Of a DNA stretch of 64,000 nucleotides, positions 17,372-25,514 are shown one piece after another (position 1 is the first letter of the stretch; each line of letters begins with the position of its first letter). The DNA is from JALOAT01 sp041687015. GTDB taxonomy: Bacteria > Pseudomonadota > Gammaproteobacteria > Thiohalomonadales > Thiohalomonadaceae. A program made the translations under genes and the position numbers. The stretch covers positions 1 through 64,000 of the forward strand of contig JAWLCT010000016.1 in NCBI GenBank assembly GCA_041687015.1, written 5' to 3'. The notes beneath the pieces were generated by a model. It ran no database searches, was not told where the DNA came from, and was given only the letters and a program-made list of their open reading frames with translations.

Positions 17372-18010
17372 ATGCGCATCACACCCCGACTGCTGACAGG
17401 CACCGCTTTGGCGCTGGTGCTCTGTACGCCCGCCGCAGGCGCCGCCATCAAGTGCTGGACCAACAACCAGGGCGTGCGCGAATGCGGTAACGCCGTTCCC
17501 CCTGAGTATGCCCAGCAGGAGACGCGCACCATCAATCAGCGCGGCATGACGCTCGACGTGAAGGAGCGTGCGCAGACGCCGGAGGAATACGCCGCCGAAC
17601 AGCAGCGTCGCCGCGAAGAGGAAGCCCGCGCGGCAGAGGAAAAACGCCGGCGCGAAGAGCAGGCGAAGAACGATCACGTACTGCTCTCCACCTTCGCCAG
17701 CGAGCAGGACATCATCATGGCCCGCGATCGCCAGGTGTCTGCGTTGAAGGATTTGGTTGAGTACACCCGCCTGAGTGCCGGCAAGGTGGAAGCCAAGCTC
17801 GCGGATTACCAAAAACGCGTGGAGAAGCTGCAGAGCGCCGGTAAGTCGGTGCCCAAGAACCTGGAGGAAGATGTGGACATGCTGCAAAAGCAGCTGGAAA
17901 ACAAACAGGACTACATCGCCGCCAAGCAGGAGGAGATCACGTCCCTGCAAGCGAAGTACGACCAGGACCTGCAGCGCTTTCGCGAACTGATGCGCCAGCG
18001 CAAGCAATAA
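17372..18010 (+). CDS. Periplasmic coiled-coil protein of unknown function
   Basis: 212 residues. An N-terminal signal peptide (about 1-24, ending AAGAA) is followed by a short segment with two cysteines (IKCWTNNQGVRECGN) reminiscent of the DUF4124 module. The rest is a highly charged coiled coil from about residue 70 to 210, rich in Glu, Arg, Lys and Gln. A TATACT box occurs about 60 bp before the start. Expected location is the periplasm, perhaps cell-wall associated. I do not recognise a functional family. It converges with slmA across a strong hairpin. Confidence 0.75.
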   Translation: MRITPRLLTGTALALVLCTPAAGAAIKCWTNNQGVRECGNAVPPEYAQQETRTINQRGMTLDVKERAQTPEEYAAEQQRRREEEARAAEEKRRREEQAKNDHVLLSTFASEQDIIMARDRQVSALKDLVEYTRLSAGKVEAKLADYQKRVEKLQSAGKSVPKNLEEDVDMLQKQLENKQDYIAAKQEEITSLQAKYDQDLQRFRELMRQRKQ

Positions 18011-18020
18011 CGGAAGCGTC

Positions 18021-18050
18021 CTGCCGCCGCAGGGGATCCTGCGGCGACAG
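18021..18050. terminator. Strong GC hairpin between convergent genes
   Basis: CGCCGCAGG and CCTGCGGCG form a 9-bp perfect stem around a 4-base GGAT loop, extended by CTG/CAG flanks. It lies between the stops of the coiled-coil gene and slmA. There is no U tract on either strand, so it may be a bidirectional pause or RNA-stabilising hairpin rather than a classical intrinsic terminator. Confidence 0.5.
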
Positions 18051-18057
18051 GGGCGAT

Positions 18058-18681
18058 TCAGGCCAGTGCCGCGTCCGGAAGGGCGCGCGCGGAAAACATC
18101 CCCAGGGCCAGCATCGGCCACTGCTGCTCCCAGTTCTCCAGCGGCTCGCGCTTGAAACCACTGCGCACGAACTGGTTCATGCGGCCGGCGGCCACGGCCA
18201 GCAGCAGATTGGCGGCCGCACCAACCTGGGCGCCGGGCTGCAGTTCACCGGCCAGCTCCCCTTCACGCAACACCTGCTTGAGCTGGGTCTCCACGCGATC
18301 GAAGAATTGCGCGATGCGCACCCGCAGGCGATCGGTTTCCCCCACCAGTGCATCGCCCATGAGAATGCGCGTAATGCCCGGGTTGCGTGCGGAGAACCCC
18401 AGCAGCACGGTTAGAATGCGCTCACAGCGGGCGGCAGAGCCGCCCTGCTCGGCGAGAATGCGGGTCACCAGGCCGAACACCGAATCCTCGATGAACTCGA
18501 TAAGCCCCTCGAACATGCGCGCCTTGCTGGGAAAGTGCCGGTAAAGCGCCGCCTCGGACACGCCCACCGCCCGGGCCAGATTGGCCGTGGTGATGCGCTC
18601 GCCCGGACTGGTTTCCAGCTCCCGGGCCAGTGCTTCCAGGATCTGATGTCGGCGTGACTGTTTTTCGGTCTTCTCCGCCAT
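18058..18681 (-). CDS. slmA: Nucleoid occlusion factor SlmA
   Basis: 207 residues from ATG 18681 (MAEKTEKQSRRHQIL). A TetR-type protein that binds specific chromosomal sites and blocks FtsZ ring assembly over the nucleoid. The DNA-binding helix-turn-helix, ITTANLARAVGVSEAALYRH followed by FPSKARMFEGLIEFIEDS, is nearly identical to E. coli SlmA. The later RNPGITRILMGDALVGE and QLKQVLREGEL are also characteristic. A GTG at 18690 would add three residues. It starts 5 bp after the argB stop. Confidence 0.93.
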   Translation of the reverse strand: MAEKTEKQSRRHQILEALARELETSPGERITTANLARAVGVSEAALYRHFPSKARMFEGLIEFIEDSVFGLVTRILAEQGGSAARCERILTVLLGFSARNPGITRILMGDALVGETDRLRVRIAQFFDRVETQLKQVLREGELAGELQPGAQVGAAANLLLAVAAGRMNQFVRSGFKREPLENWEQQWPMLALGMFSARALPDAALA

Positions 18682-18686
18682 GCGTC

Positions 18687-19580
18687 TCACTCCTTCCGGA
18701 TCAGCGATCCGACCCCTTCGTCGGTGAAAATCTCGAGCAACAGGGCGTGTTCCACGCGCCCGTCGATGATGTGCGCGCTTTGCACGCCATTGTTCACCGC
18801 ATCCACCGCGCAGCGGATCTTGGGGAGCATACCGCCGTAGATGGTGCCGTCGGCGATGAGCGCGTCCACCTGATCGGCATTCAGCCCGGTGAGCACCTGA
18901 CCCTGTTTGTCCAGCAGACCCGGGGTGTTGGTGAGCAGCATGAGCTTCTCGGCCTTGAGGGCCTCGGCCACCTTGCCGGCCACCACGTCGGCGTTGATGT
19001 TGTAGGACTCGCCATCCGGGCCCACGCCCACGGGCGCAATGACCGGAATGAAATCGCCCTGCATCAACATGTCCACCACAGTACCGTCCACGGCATCCAC
19101 TTCGCCCACGTGGCCGATGTCGATGATCTCGGGTGCATTCATCTCCGGCGCGTTGCGTTTGAAGGTGAGCTTGCGCGCGCGGATGAGATCGGCGTCCTTA
19201 CCCGTCAGGCCTACCGCCTTGCCGCCGTGGCGGTTCAGCAGGCTGACGATCTGCTTGTTCACCAGGCCGCCGAGCACCATCTGCACCACGTCCATGGTCT
19301 CGGCATCGGTCACACGCATGCCTTCCACGAAACGGCTCTCCTTGCCGAGGCGCTTGAGCAGGTCGCCAATCTGCGGCCCCCCGCCGTGCACGACCACCGG
19401 ATTCATACCCACCAGCTTCATCAATACCACGTCGCGCGCGAAACTCACGTCAGCGGCGTCGTTCATGGCATTGCCGCCGTACTTGATGACAATGGTCTTG
19501 CCGTAGAAGCGCCGGATGTAGGGCAGGGCTTCGGAAAGGATGCGGGCGTTGGTCACCGCCGCAGGGGTGTTGAGGCTCAT
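18687..19580 (-). CDS. argB: Acetylglutamate kinase
   Basis: 297 residues from ATG 19580. It phosphorylates N-acetylglutamate, the second step of arginine synthesis. The phosphate-binding VIKYGGNAMND near residue 34, HGGGPQIGDLLKRL near 65 and NINADVVAGKVAEAL near 190 are family signatures. A GTG at 19595 would add MPSQA; the ATG agrees better with the normal distance to LPYIRRF. The window of arginine-feedback N-terminal helix residues is present, but I cannot tell the sensitive from the insensitive type. Confidence 0.96.
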   Translation of the reverse strand: MSLNTPAAVTNARILSEALPYIRRFYGKTIVIKYGGNAMNDAADVSFARDVVLMKLVGMNPVVVHGGGPQIGDLLKRLGKESRFVEGMRVTDAETMDVVQMVLGGLVNKQIVSLLNRHGGKAVGLTGKDADLIRARKLTFKRNAPEMNAPEIIDIGHVGEVDAVDGTVVDMLMQGDFIPVIAPVGVGPDGESYNINADVVAGKVAEALKAEKLMLLTNTPGLLDKQGQVLTGLNADQVDALIADGTIYGGMLPKIRCAVDAVNNGVQSAHIIDGRVEHALLLEIFTDEGVGSLIRKE

Positions 19581-19699
19581 GGCTTGTGAAGGCACTCCGG
19601 GTTGAAGGATGGCGCGTCAGCTCGCACCGTTGGGCAATACGGGCGCCGTCCGTTGACGGGCGAGGTCGGGCACGGCGAAACGATGGAAAGGAACACCGC

Positions 19700-20161
19700 T
19701 CAGTGGCGTCCGGTATGGCCGAAACCGCCATCGCCGCGATGGCTTTCGTCGAAAGCATCCACCATCTGGAAGGCCACCTGCACCACCGGCACGAACACCA
19801 TTTGTGCAATGCGCTCGCCGACCTGGATCGTAAAAGAATCGTTTCCGCGGTTCCAACAGGACACGAACACCTGCCCCTGGTAATCAGAGTCGATGAGCCC
19901 CACCAAATTGCCGAGCACGATGCCATGTTTGTGGCCCAGACCCGAGCGGGGCAACAGCACGGCCGCCAGTTCCGGGTCCGCCATGTGGATCGCCAGCCCG
20001 GTGGGCACCAACGTCGTTTCGCCCGGCGCCAGGGTGAGCGGTGCATCGAGCATGGCGCGCAAATCGAGGCCGGCCGCGCCGGGCGTGGCGTAGTCGGGCA
20101 GCGGAAAGTCGCGGCCCAGGCGGGGGTCGAGGATCTTCAACTGAACGGGGCGTCGGTTCAT
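19700..20161 (-). CDS. dut: dUTP diphosphatase
   Basis: 153 residues. It hydrolyses dUTP to dUMP and pyrophosphate, preventing uracil incorporation and supplying thymidylate synthesis. All five trimeric dUTPase motifs are visible: PGAAGLDLRA, LLPRSGLGHKHG, GLIDSDYQG with the catalytic Asp, GERIAQMVF, and the C-terminal P-loop-like RGDGGFGHTG. The frame stays open far upstream, but the true start is ATG 20161, which overlaps the coaBC stop by 4 bp. Confidence 0.97.
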   Translation of the reverse strand: MNRRPVQLKILDPRLGRDFPLPDYATPGAAGLDLRAMLDAPLTLAPGETTLVPTGLAIHMADPELAAVLLPRSGLGHKHGIVLGNLVGLIDSDYQGQVFVSCWNRGNDSFTIQVGERIAQMVFVPVVQVAFQMVDAFDESHRGDGGFGHTGRH

Positions 20162-21360
20162 CCGCGGCGGCTCCGGTAATGTTCGGCAATGAGTTGCACC
20201 AGCTGACGTGCCAGCTGGCGTTTGTCCTGCAGGGGCAAGGCGGTCTCGCCATCGGGCCAGAAAACACGCAGCGCGTTCACGGGGCTGTCGAAGCCGCCGT
20301 CGGCGCCCGGGCTCACGTCGTTGGCGGCAATCATGTCCAGGCCCTTGCGCGTCAGCTTGTCGCGCGCGTGGGCTTCGATGTTCTCGGTTTCGGCGGCAAA
20401 CCCGACCGTGAAAGGCCGCGCCGCGCGCGACGCGACGGCCGCGAGAATGTCGGGATTGCGTTCCAGATCGAGGGTGAGGCGTTCGCCCGTTTTCTTGATC
20501 TTTTGGGGTGCGACCTGCACCGCCCGGTAATCCGCCACCGCGGCGGTGCCGATGAACAGGTCGAACGGGCGCGCCTCGACCGCGCGGGCCATGTCCGCCG
20601 CGCTCACCACATCGACACGCGCCACGCCGGGCGGCGTCGGCAGATCCACGGGACCGCTGACCAGGACCACCTCGGCGCCGGCTGCGGCGGCCGCCTCGGC
20701 CACGGCGAAGCCCATGCGGCCGGAACTGCGGTTGGAAATGAAGCGCACCGGGTCGAGGGCCTCGCGGGTGGGACCGGCGGTCACCAGCACACTCACCCCC
20801 GCCAGGGCGTCGGACGCTGTGAACAGATTGGCGCAGTGTGCCACCAGTGCCATCGGCTCGAGCATGCGTCCGGGACCGACCTCGCCACAGGCCTGCTCGC
20901 CCTCGGCCGGGCCGAACAGGTGCGCCCCACGCTCGACCAGCACCCGGGCGTTGTGCACCGTGGCGGCGGCCTGCCACATCTGCTGGTTCATGGCCGGCGC
21001 CAGGGCCAGGGGTGCCGCGGTGGCAAGACACAGGGTAGAGAGCAGGTCGTCCGCCAGACCGGCCGCCACACGCGCCATGAAATCCGCGGTGGCCGGCGCC
21101 ACCAGCACCAGGTCGGCCCAGCGCGCCAGGGCGATATGGTCCATGCCGGCCTCGGCCGCCGGGTCGAACAGGTCCCGCCGCACCGGGTGCCCCGAAACGG
21201 CCTGCAGGCTCAGGGGCGCCACGAAGGCCTCGGCGGCGCGGGTGGTCACCACGCGCACCTCGGCGCCCGCGCGACACAGCTCGCGCACCAGCGCCGGGGC
21301 CTTGTAGGCCGCGATGCCGCCGGTGATGCCGAGAAGTATGTGCTTACCCTGCAGGTTCAT
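20158..21360 (-). CDS. coaBC: Bifunctional phosphopantothenoylcysteine synthetase/decarboxylase
   Basis: 400 residues. It makes 4'-phosphopantetheine from phosphopantothenate and cysteine for coenzyme A. The N-terminal FMN-dependent CoaC half shows LLGITGGIAAYKA, MDHIALARWADL, APATADFM and PAMNQQMW; the substrate-flap cysteine is in ACGEVGPGRM. The C-terminal CTP-dependent CoaB half starts near residue 190 with VLVTAGPTREALDPVRF and NRSSGRMGFA. ATG 21360 fits the family. A REP-like inverted pair lies upstream, then the divergent radC. Confidence 0.97.
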   Translation of the reverse strand: MNLQGKHILLGITGGIAAYKAPALVRELCRAGAEVRVVTTRAAEAFVAPLSLQAVSGHPVRRDLFDPAAEAGMDHIALARWADLVLVAPATADFMARVAAGLADDLLSTLCLATAAPLALAPAMNQQMWQAAATVHNARVLVERGAHLFGPAEGEQACGEVGPGRMLEPMALVAHCANLFTASDALAGVSVLVTAGPTREALDPVRFISNRSSGRMGFAVAEAAAAAGAEVVLVSGPVDLPTPPGVARVDVVSAADMARAVEARPFDLFIGTAAVADYRAVQVAPQKIKKTGERLTLDLERNPDILAAVASRAARPFTVGFAAETENIEAHARDKLTRKGLDMIAANDVSPGADGGFDSPVNALRVFWPDGETALPLQDKRQLARQLVQLIAEHYRSRRG

Positions 21361-21383
21361 GGCGGCGGAGTTTATCACGCCCC

Positions 21384-21441
21384 AGGAGCGCGCTTCTGCT
21401 CGCGATACGTGCGGGCCTGCGAACGGAAGCGCGCTCCCACA
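21384..21441. repeat. REPIN-like pair of inverted REP sequences
   Basis: Arm 1 (21384-21404) reads AGGAGCGCGCTTCTGCTCGCGA. Arm 2 (21419-21441) is the inverse of GTGGGAGCGCGCTTCCGTTCGC. The two REP-like units face each other with about 14 bp between, in the intergenic space between divergent coaBC and radC. Such extragenic pairs are mobilised by RAYT transposases; none is encoded in this window. Confidence 0.65.
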
Positions 21442-21523
21442 GGCGGCCCCCGCACCACGGCGGCTTCCCGCGCCCTCCCCCAGCCGTTACCATGCGTGCC
21501 ACGACGAAGGACAAGGAGGTTCC

Positions 21524-22195
21524 ATGGCCATATCGGACTGGCCGCTCGCGGAGCGACCCCGTGAAAAACTGCTGGAGCGCGGACCGGAGGCGCTCTCGGA
21601 CGCCGAACTGCTGGCGATATTCCTGCGCACGGGCGTCCGCGGCAAAACCGCCGTGGATCTGGCCCGAGAGGTGCTGGGTGGTTTCGGCGGTCTGCGCCCG
21701 CTGCTCGAAGCCGACGCCAAAGCCTTTTGCGCCCACCCGGGCCTGGGCGAGGCCAAGTACGTGCAGCTGCAGGCGACCCTGGAGCTGGCGCGGCGCCATC
21801 TGCAGGCCACCCTGGCGCGGGGCGATGCACTCACCAGCCCCGACGCCACCCGCCGTTACCTGAGCGCGCGCCTGCGCGACCGCCCCCAGGAGGTGTTCGC
21901 CGTGCTGTTCCTGGACAATCGGCACCGGGTGCTGGCCTTTGAGGAACTGTTTTACGGCACCGTGGACGGCGCCAGCGTGCACCCCCGTGAAGTGGTGCGC
22001 CGGGTGCTCGCCCACAATGCCGCCGCGGTCATCCTGGCCCACAACCACCCCTCCGGCGTCGCCGAACCCAGCCGCGCCGACGAAGCCATCACCCGCCGCC
22101 TCAAGGAAGCCCTCGCCCTGGTGGACGTACGCGTACTGGACCACATCGTGGTCGGTGAGGACATGGTCTCCTTCGCCGAACGCGGGCTGCTTTGA
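21524..22195 (+). CDS. radC: RadC-family JAMM/MPN domain protein
   Basis: 223 residues with an ideal ribosome site (AAGGAGG, 5 bp before ATG 21524). The N-terminal helix-hairpin-helix-like part (to about 100) is followed by an MPN/JAMM domain with the metal site LAHNHPSGVAEPSRAD near residue 170 and the conserved Glu in FLDNRHRVLAFEELFYG. Despite the name, a repair role is not established; the biochemical function is unknown. The protein ends AERGLL, and a dispersed repeat begins 5 bp after its stop. Confidence 0.93.
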   Translation: MAISDWPLAERPREKLLERGPEALSDAELLAIFLRTGVRGKTAVDLAREVLGGFGGLRPLLEADAKAFCAHPGLGEAKYVQLQATLELARRHLQATLARGDALTSPDATRRYLSARLRDRPQEVFAVLFLDNRHRVLAFEELFYGTVDGASVHPREVVRRVLAHNAAAVILAHNHPSGVAEPSRADEAITRRLKEALALVDVRVLDHIVVGEDMVSFAERGLL

Positions 22196-22200
22196 AGGCC

Positions 22201-22350
22201 AAGAGAAAACCACGGAGGCCACGGAGAAAGACATGGGGGACGAATCCTGCGGGGAGCTCGCTGGAAAACGCAGCGGCGCAAGTCCCTGTAACGCCATCTT
22301 TTCTCATCTCCGTGGCCGCCGTGGCCTCCGTGGTTGGAGCTTTTCTCTTC
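22201..22350. repeat. Dispersed CCACGGAG inverted repeat, copy C
   Basis: The left arm (22201-22229) reads AAGAGAAAACCACGGAGGCC, ACGGAGAAAG. The right arm (22301-22350) reads TCTCATCTCCGTGGCCGCC, GTGGCCTCCGTGGTT, GGAGCTTTTCTCTTC. About 70 bp of unique sequence lies between. It begins 5 bp after the radC stop and ends just upstream of the rpmB promoter. Confidence 0.85.
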
Positions 22351-22361
22351 AGCGCCCCGGC

Positions 22362-22390
22362 TTGTTCCGCAGATAGGTTTCTGTTATAAA
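22362..22390 (+). promoter_or_regulatory. Probable rpmB-rpmG promoter
   Basis: TTGTTC at 22362-22367 and TATAAA at 22385-22390 are separated by 17 bp. The leader that follows contains a CCTGCC/GGCAGG hairpin around 22400-22414, before the rpmB ribosome site GGAGG. Confidence 0.6.
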
Positions 22391-22445
22391 ACCCGGCTTC
22401 CTGCCCCGAGGCAGGCCAGAATTCGAGAATCCGGAGGCAAGAGCC

Positions 22446-22682
22446 ATGTCCAGAGTTTGCCAAGTGACCGGTAAGCGCCCGGTCACCGGACACAACGTGT
22501 CCCATGCCAACAACAAGACCAACCGTCGTTTCCTGCCCAACCTGCACACCCATCGTTTCTGGGTGGAGGGCGAGAAGCGCTTCGTGAGCCTGCGCGTGAG
22601 CACCAAGGGCATGCGCATCATCGACAAGAAGGGCATCGACGCCGTACTGGCGGACATCCGTGCCCGCGGCGAGAAGGTGTAA
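22446..22682 (+). CDS. rpmB: 50S ribosomal protein L28
   Basis: 78 residues, same length as E. coli L28 and highly similar throughout: MSRVCQVTGKRPVTGHN, FLPNLHTHRFWVEGEKRF and KGIDAVLADIRARGEKV. Only one cysteine (C5) is present, so it is the zinc-free form. It is followed 11 bp later by rpmG, the standard pairing. Confidence 0.98.
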   Translation: MSRVCQVTGKRPVTGHNVSHANNKTNRRFLPNLHTHRFWVEGEKRFVSLRVSTKGMRIIDKKGIDAVLADIRARGEKV

Positions 22683-22693
22683 GGAGCGAAGCC

Positions 22694-22861
22694 ATGGCCA
22701 AGGGTGCACGCGACAAGATCAAACTGGTTTCCAGCGCCGGAACCGGTCATTTCTACACCACGACCAAGAACAAGCGCACCATGCCGGAAAAGATGGAGAT
22801 CAAGAAGTTCGATCCCGTCGTCCGTCAGCACGTGCTGTACAAGGAAGCGAAGATCAAGTAA
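22694..22861 (+). CDS. rpmG: 50S ribosomal protein L33
   Basis: 55 residues, beginning MAKGARDKIKLVSSAGTGHF and ending LYKEAKIK. There are no cysteines, so this is the zinc-independent form. An AAGGAG ribosome site precedes ATG 22694. An intrinsic terminator follows 25 bp after the stop. Confidence 0.98.
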   Translation: MAKGARDKIKLVSSAGTGHFYTTTKNKRTMPEKMEIKKFDPVVRQHVLYKEAKIK

Positions 22862-22886
22862 TCGCGCCTCGCCTCCGGCGTGAACG

Positions 22887-22915
22887 AAAAGCCCGGCTGA
22901 CGCCGGGCTTTTTTT
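22887..22915 (+). terminator. Intrinsic terminator of rpmB-rpmG
   Basis: GCCCGG and CCGGGC form the core stem, flanked by A4 upstream and T7 downstream. The T tract overlaps the last bases of the convergent desaturase gene (stop at 22914-22916). The flanking A run makes it potentially bidirectional. Confidence 0.9.
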
Positions 22916-24092
22916 ATGCATTCTGCTGCAGCCGGTAACGGCCCAGTCGCCGGGCGAACTCCGAAAGTGCGGCAATGCCGCTTTCCTCGGCCTGTCGGCA
23001 CCAGTCCTGCAACGCCTTGAGCATGGCCTCGGGGCCGGCGGCTGCCGATTGTTGCCAGATGGCTTGCAGCCGACGGCGGTACTGATAGACCGTTTGCAGT
23101 GCCTGGCTATGGCGCAATGCCGCACCGAGGCATTCCCGCCGGGGCTCATCGAGGACAGACTCGTCCAGCAGCAGCAGGGGGCGTGCGGGTTTCAGCGCGC
23201 GTTTGAGCTTCCGATCGGAGACACGCCGCAATTCGTCGCGGAGCACCCGGGTCATGACCTCGCGACCGTAACCGGCCAGTACCTGCAGCCGCGCCGCGAC
23301 GATGGCACGCGCGGCGTCCAGGTCCAACTCGTTTCCGGTGCGGCGTGCCGGGGCGGGGGCCACGGTTTTCACTCGCGCCAACCCAAGCAAGGCGAGCAGA
23401 CGGATATACACCCAGCCGATATCCAGCTCCCACGGCTTGGCCGAGAGCTTTGCCGAGTCGGGATAGGCATGGTGATTATTGTGCAGCTCCTCGCCGCCGA
23501 TGAGCAGCCCCAGCGGCACGATGTTCCGCGAGGCATCGGGGCTCTGGAAGTTGCGGTAGCCGAAGTAGTGGCCGACGCCGTTGATCACCCCGGCAGCCCA
23601 GAACGGGATCCACAGCATCTGCACGCCCCAGACGCTAAGGCCACCCACGCCCAGCAGGGCCAGGTCGATGAACAGCATGAGCGTGATGCCGACGCTGTTG
23701 CGGGTATAGACGTGCCGCTCCAGCCAGTCATTGGGCGTCCCTTTGCCGAAGCGCGCCAGGGTCTCCTCATTCCGGGCCTCGGCGCGATAGAGCTCGGCAC
23801 CTTGCCAGAGCACACGCGAAAGCCCGAGCACCTGTGGGCTGTGGGGATCCTGCACACCCTCGCAACGGGCGTGGTGCTTGCGATGCACGGCCACCCATTC
23901 CCGCGTCACCATGCCGGTGGTCAGCCACAGCCAGAAGCGAAAGAAATGGCTGATGGCCGGATGCAGCTGCACGGCCCGGTGCGCCTGGGCGCGGTGCAGG
24001 AAAATGGTGACCGCGGCAATGGTCACGTGGGTCACGGCAAGGGTGTAAAGGACGTATCCGCCGAATGACAAATCGAGAAGGCCGTTGTGCAT
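22914..24092 (-). CDS. Acyl-CoA/fatty acid desaturase
   Basis: 392 residues from ATG 24092 (MHNGLLDLSF). An integral-membrane di-iron desaturase that introduces a cis double bond into fatty acyl chains, most likely delta-9. The three histidine boxes are visible: HRAQAHR near 35, HRKHH near 72 and HNNHH near 205. Hydrophobic pairs flank them. The C-terminal 140 residues form a basic helical extension (RRVSDRKLKRALKP) beyond the usual catalytic domain; this longer form is common in gammaproteobacteria. Together with anaerobic synthesis it would adjust membrane fluidity. The gene stands alone, convergent with rpmG. Confidence 0.9.
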   Translation of the reverse strand: MHNGLLDLSFGGYVLYTLAVTHVTIAAVTIFLHRAQAHRAVQLHPAISHFFRFWLWLTTGMVTREWVAVHRKHHARCEGVQDPHSPQVLGLSRVLWQGAELYRAEARNEETLARFGKGTPNDWLERHVYTRNSVGITLMLFIDLALLGVGGLSVWGVQMLWIPFWAAGVINGVGHYFGYRNFQSPDASRNIVPLGLLIGGEELHNNHHAYPDSAKLSAKPWELDIGWVYIRLLALLGLARVKTVAPAPARRTGNELDLDAARAIVAARLQVLAGYGREVMTRVLRDELRRVSDRKLKRALKPARPLLLLDESVLDEPRRECLGAALRHSQALQTVYQYRRRLQAIWQQSAAAGPEAMLKALQDWCRQAEESGIAALSEFARRLGRYRLQQNA

Positions 24093-24249
24093 GGGGACGA
24101 CTACCTCGGATGGCTGGGTGGTACGCGAACTATCGGGTACCGGGTATATAGAAGCCCTGGCATGATAAGGCAAAGACCGAGCGCTTTCATCGGAATTTAA
24201 TGATCATCACCTACGACCGAGCGCGACACTAGGTTAAGCTCGCTGCCAT

Positions 24250-25470
24250 ATGGCCGGACACGAACTCTTCATCGGGCGCCAGCCCATCTACGACCGCACC
24301 CTCGAGGTTTATGCCTACGAGTTGCTGTTCCGCGCCGGTGATGCGGCCAACGCGGTGTTCACTGATGGCGATTTGGCCACCTCCCAGGTGCTGATCGGCA
24401 CGGTGATGGACATCGGCCTTGAAAATATCGTGGGTGACCGGCGGGCCTTCATCAATCTCAGCGAGGGATTTCTTACGGGCAGGTTCCCACTGCCGCTGTC
24501 GCCGCGGCAGGTCGTGCTCGAGATCCTGGAGACCATCGCGCCCGAACCGGAGGTGCTGGCAACCCTGGCGGACTTCCGTCGTCGCGGCTACACCATCGCC
24601 CTCGACGATTTCGTGCTGCGCCCGGAACGAGAGGCCCTGGTCAGCATGGCCAGCATCGTCAAGCTCGACGTACTGGCCCTCAGCCCTGCGGAACTGGAGG
24701 AACAGGTCGCCAGGCTACGTCCCTCGGGTGTACGCCTGCTGGCGGAGAAAGTGGAAACCCACGAGCAGTTCGCCATCTGTCAGGCACTCGGCTTCGACTA
24801 TTTCCAGGGCTATTTCCTTTGTCGTCCCAATGTGGTCCGGGGCCGGGGCATGAGTACCAATCGCCCCGTGCTGCTGAAGCTGCTCGCTGAACTCCAGGAC
24901 CCCGAGGTCGACCCGCGGGATCTCGAGCGCACCATCGCCCTGGACGTGAATCTCGCCTACCGTCTCCTGCGCCTGATCAACTCCGCCGCCTTCGGCCTGC
25001 GGCGCGAAGTCACCTCGCTGCGACAGGCCTTGTTGCTGCTCGGCACCCACGCGGTGCGCAACTGGGCCAGCCTTCTGCTGCTGGCCCGCATCGACGACAA
25101 ACCCCGGGAACTCATGACCATCGCCCAGGTGCGGGCACACATGTGCGAACAGCTGAGCACGCCCGCGCAGGAACTGCGTGGCCAGGGTTTCATGCTGGGC
25201 CTGTTTTCGGTGCTGGATGCGCTCATGGACCGCCCCTTGTCCGAACTGCTCGATGCGCTTCCCTTGCCTGCGTCGGTCGCCGAAGCGCTCACTGGGCGGG
25301 GCGGCCCGCTCGCGCCGGTCCTTGCGGCGGTGCTCGACTACGAGCGCGGAAACTGGTCGCAGCTGGCTTCCCACGAACCGGAACGGCTGCGCGCGGCCTA
25401 CCTGAATGCCCTGCGCCTGGCGGGGGCGGCCGAGGCAGCGCTGCGCGAAAAGGCTTGTCAAAACCCCTGA
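24250..25470 (+). CDS. EAL-HDOD signalling protein, first paralogue
   Basis: 406 residues of the YuxH-like architecture. The N-terminal EAL-type domain (about 1-200) keeps YELLFR (ExLxR), FINLSEGF, LEILE, ALDDF, VKLD, LAEKVE and FDYFQGY, but lacks the usual GxGYSSL loop-6 sequence after DDF, so phosphodiesterase activity is doubtful. The C-terminal HDOD domain (about 205-400) has AYRLLRLINSAAFGLRR and LLLLGTHAVRNW. HDOD proteins usually act as protein-interaction regulators in motility and stress signalling. It is followed 44 bp later by a clear paralogue, so the two arose by tandem duplication. No membrane segments are seen; it should be cytoplasmic. Confidence 0.88.
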   Translation: MAGHELFIGRQPIYDRTLEVYAYELLFRAGDAANAVFTDGDLATSQVLIGTVMDIGLENIVGDRRAFINLSEGFLTGRFPLPLSPRQVVLEILETIAPEPEVLATLADFRRRGYTIALDDFVLRPEREALVSMASIVKLDVLALSPAELEEQVARLRPSGVRLLAEKVETHEQFAICQALGFDYFQGYFLCRPNVVRGRGMSTNRPVLLKLLAELQDPEVDPRDLERTIALDVNLAYRLLRLINSAAFGLRREVTSLRQALLLLGTHAVRNWASLLLLARIDDKPRELMTIAQVRAHMCEQLSTPAQELRGQGFMLGLFSVLDALMDRPLSELLDALPLPASVAEALTGRGGPLAPVLAAVLDYERGNWSQLASHEPERLRAAYLNALRLAGAAEAALREKACQNP

Positions 25471-25514
25471 TTGAGGTAAGTTGTTAGTGTATTGCTAAGG
25501 AATTTCCGTAGGCC

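Noticed and set aside
19700..21277. 525-codon frame that includes dut
   Set aside because: Only the last 462 bases (dut) are real; the upstream part is coaBC read in the wrong frame.
20041..21564. 507-codon plus-strand frame
   Set aside because: Antisense to coaBC and dut, which are unambiguous.
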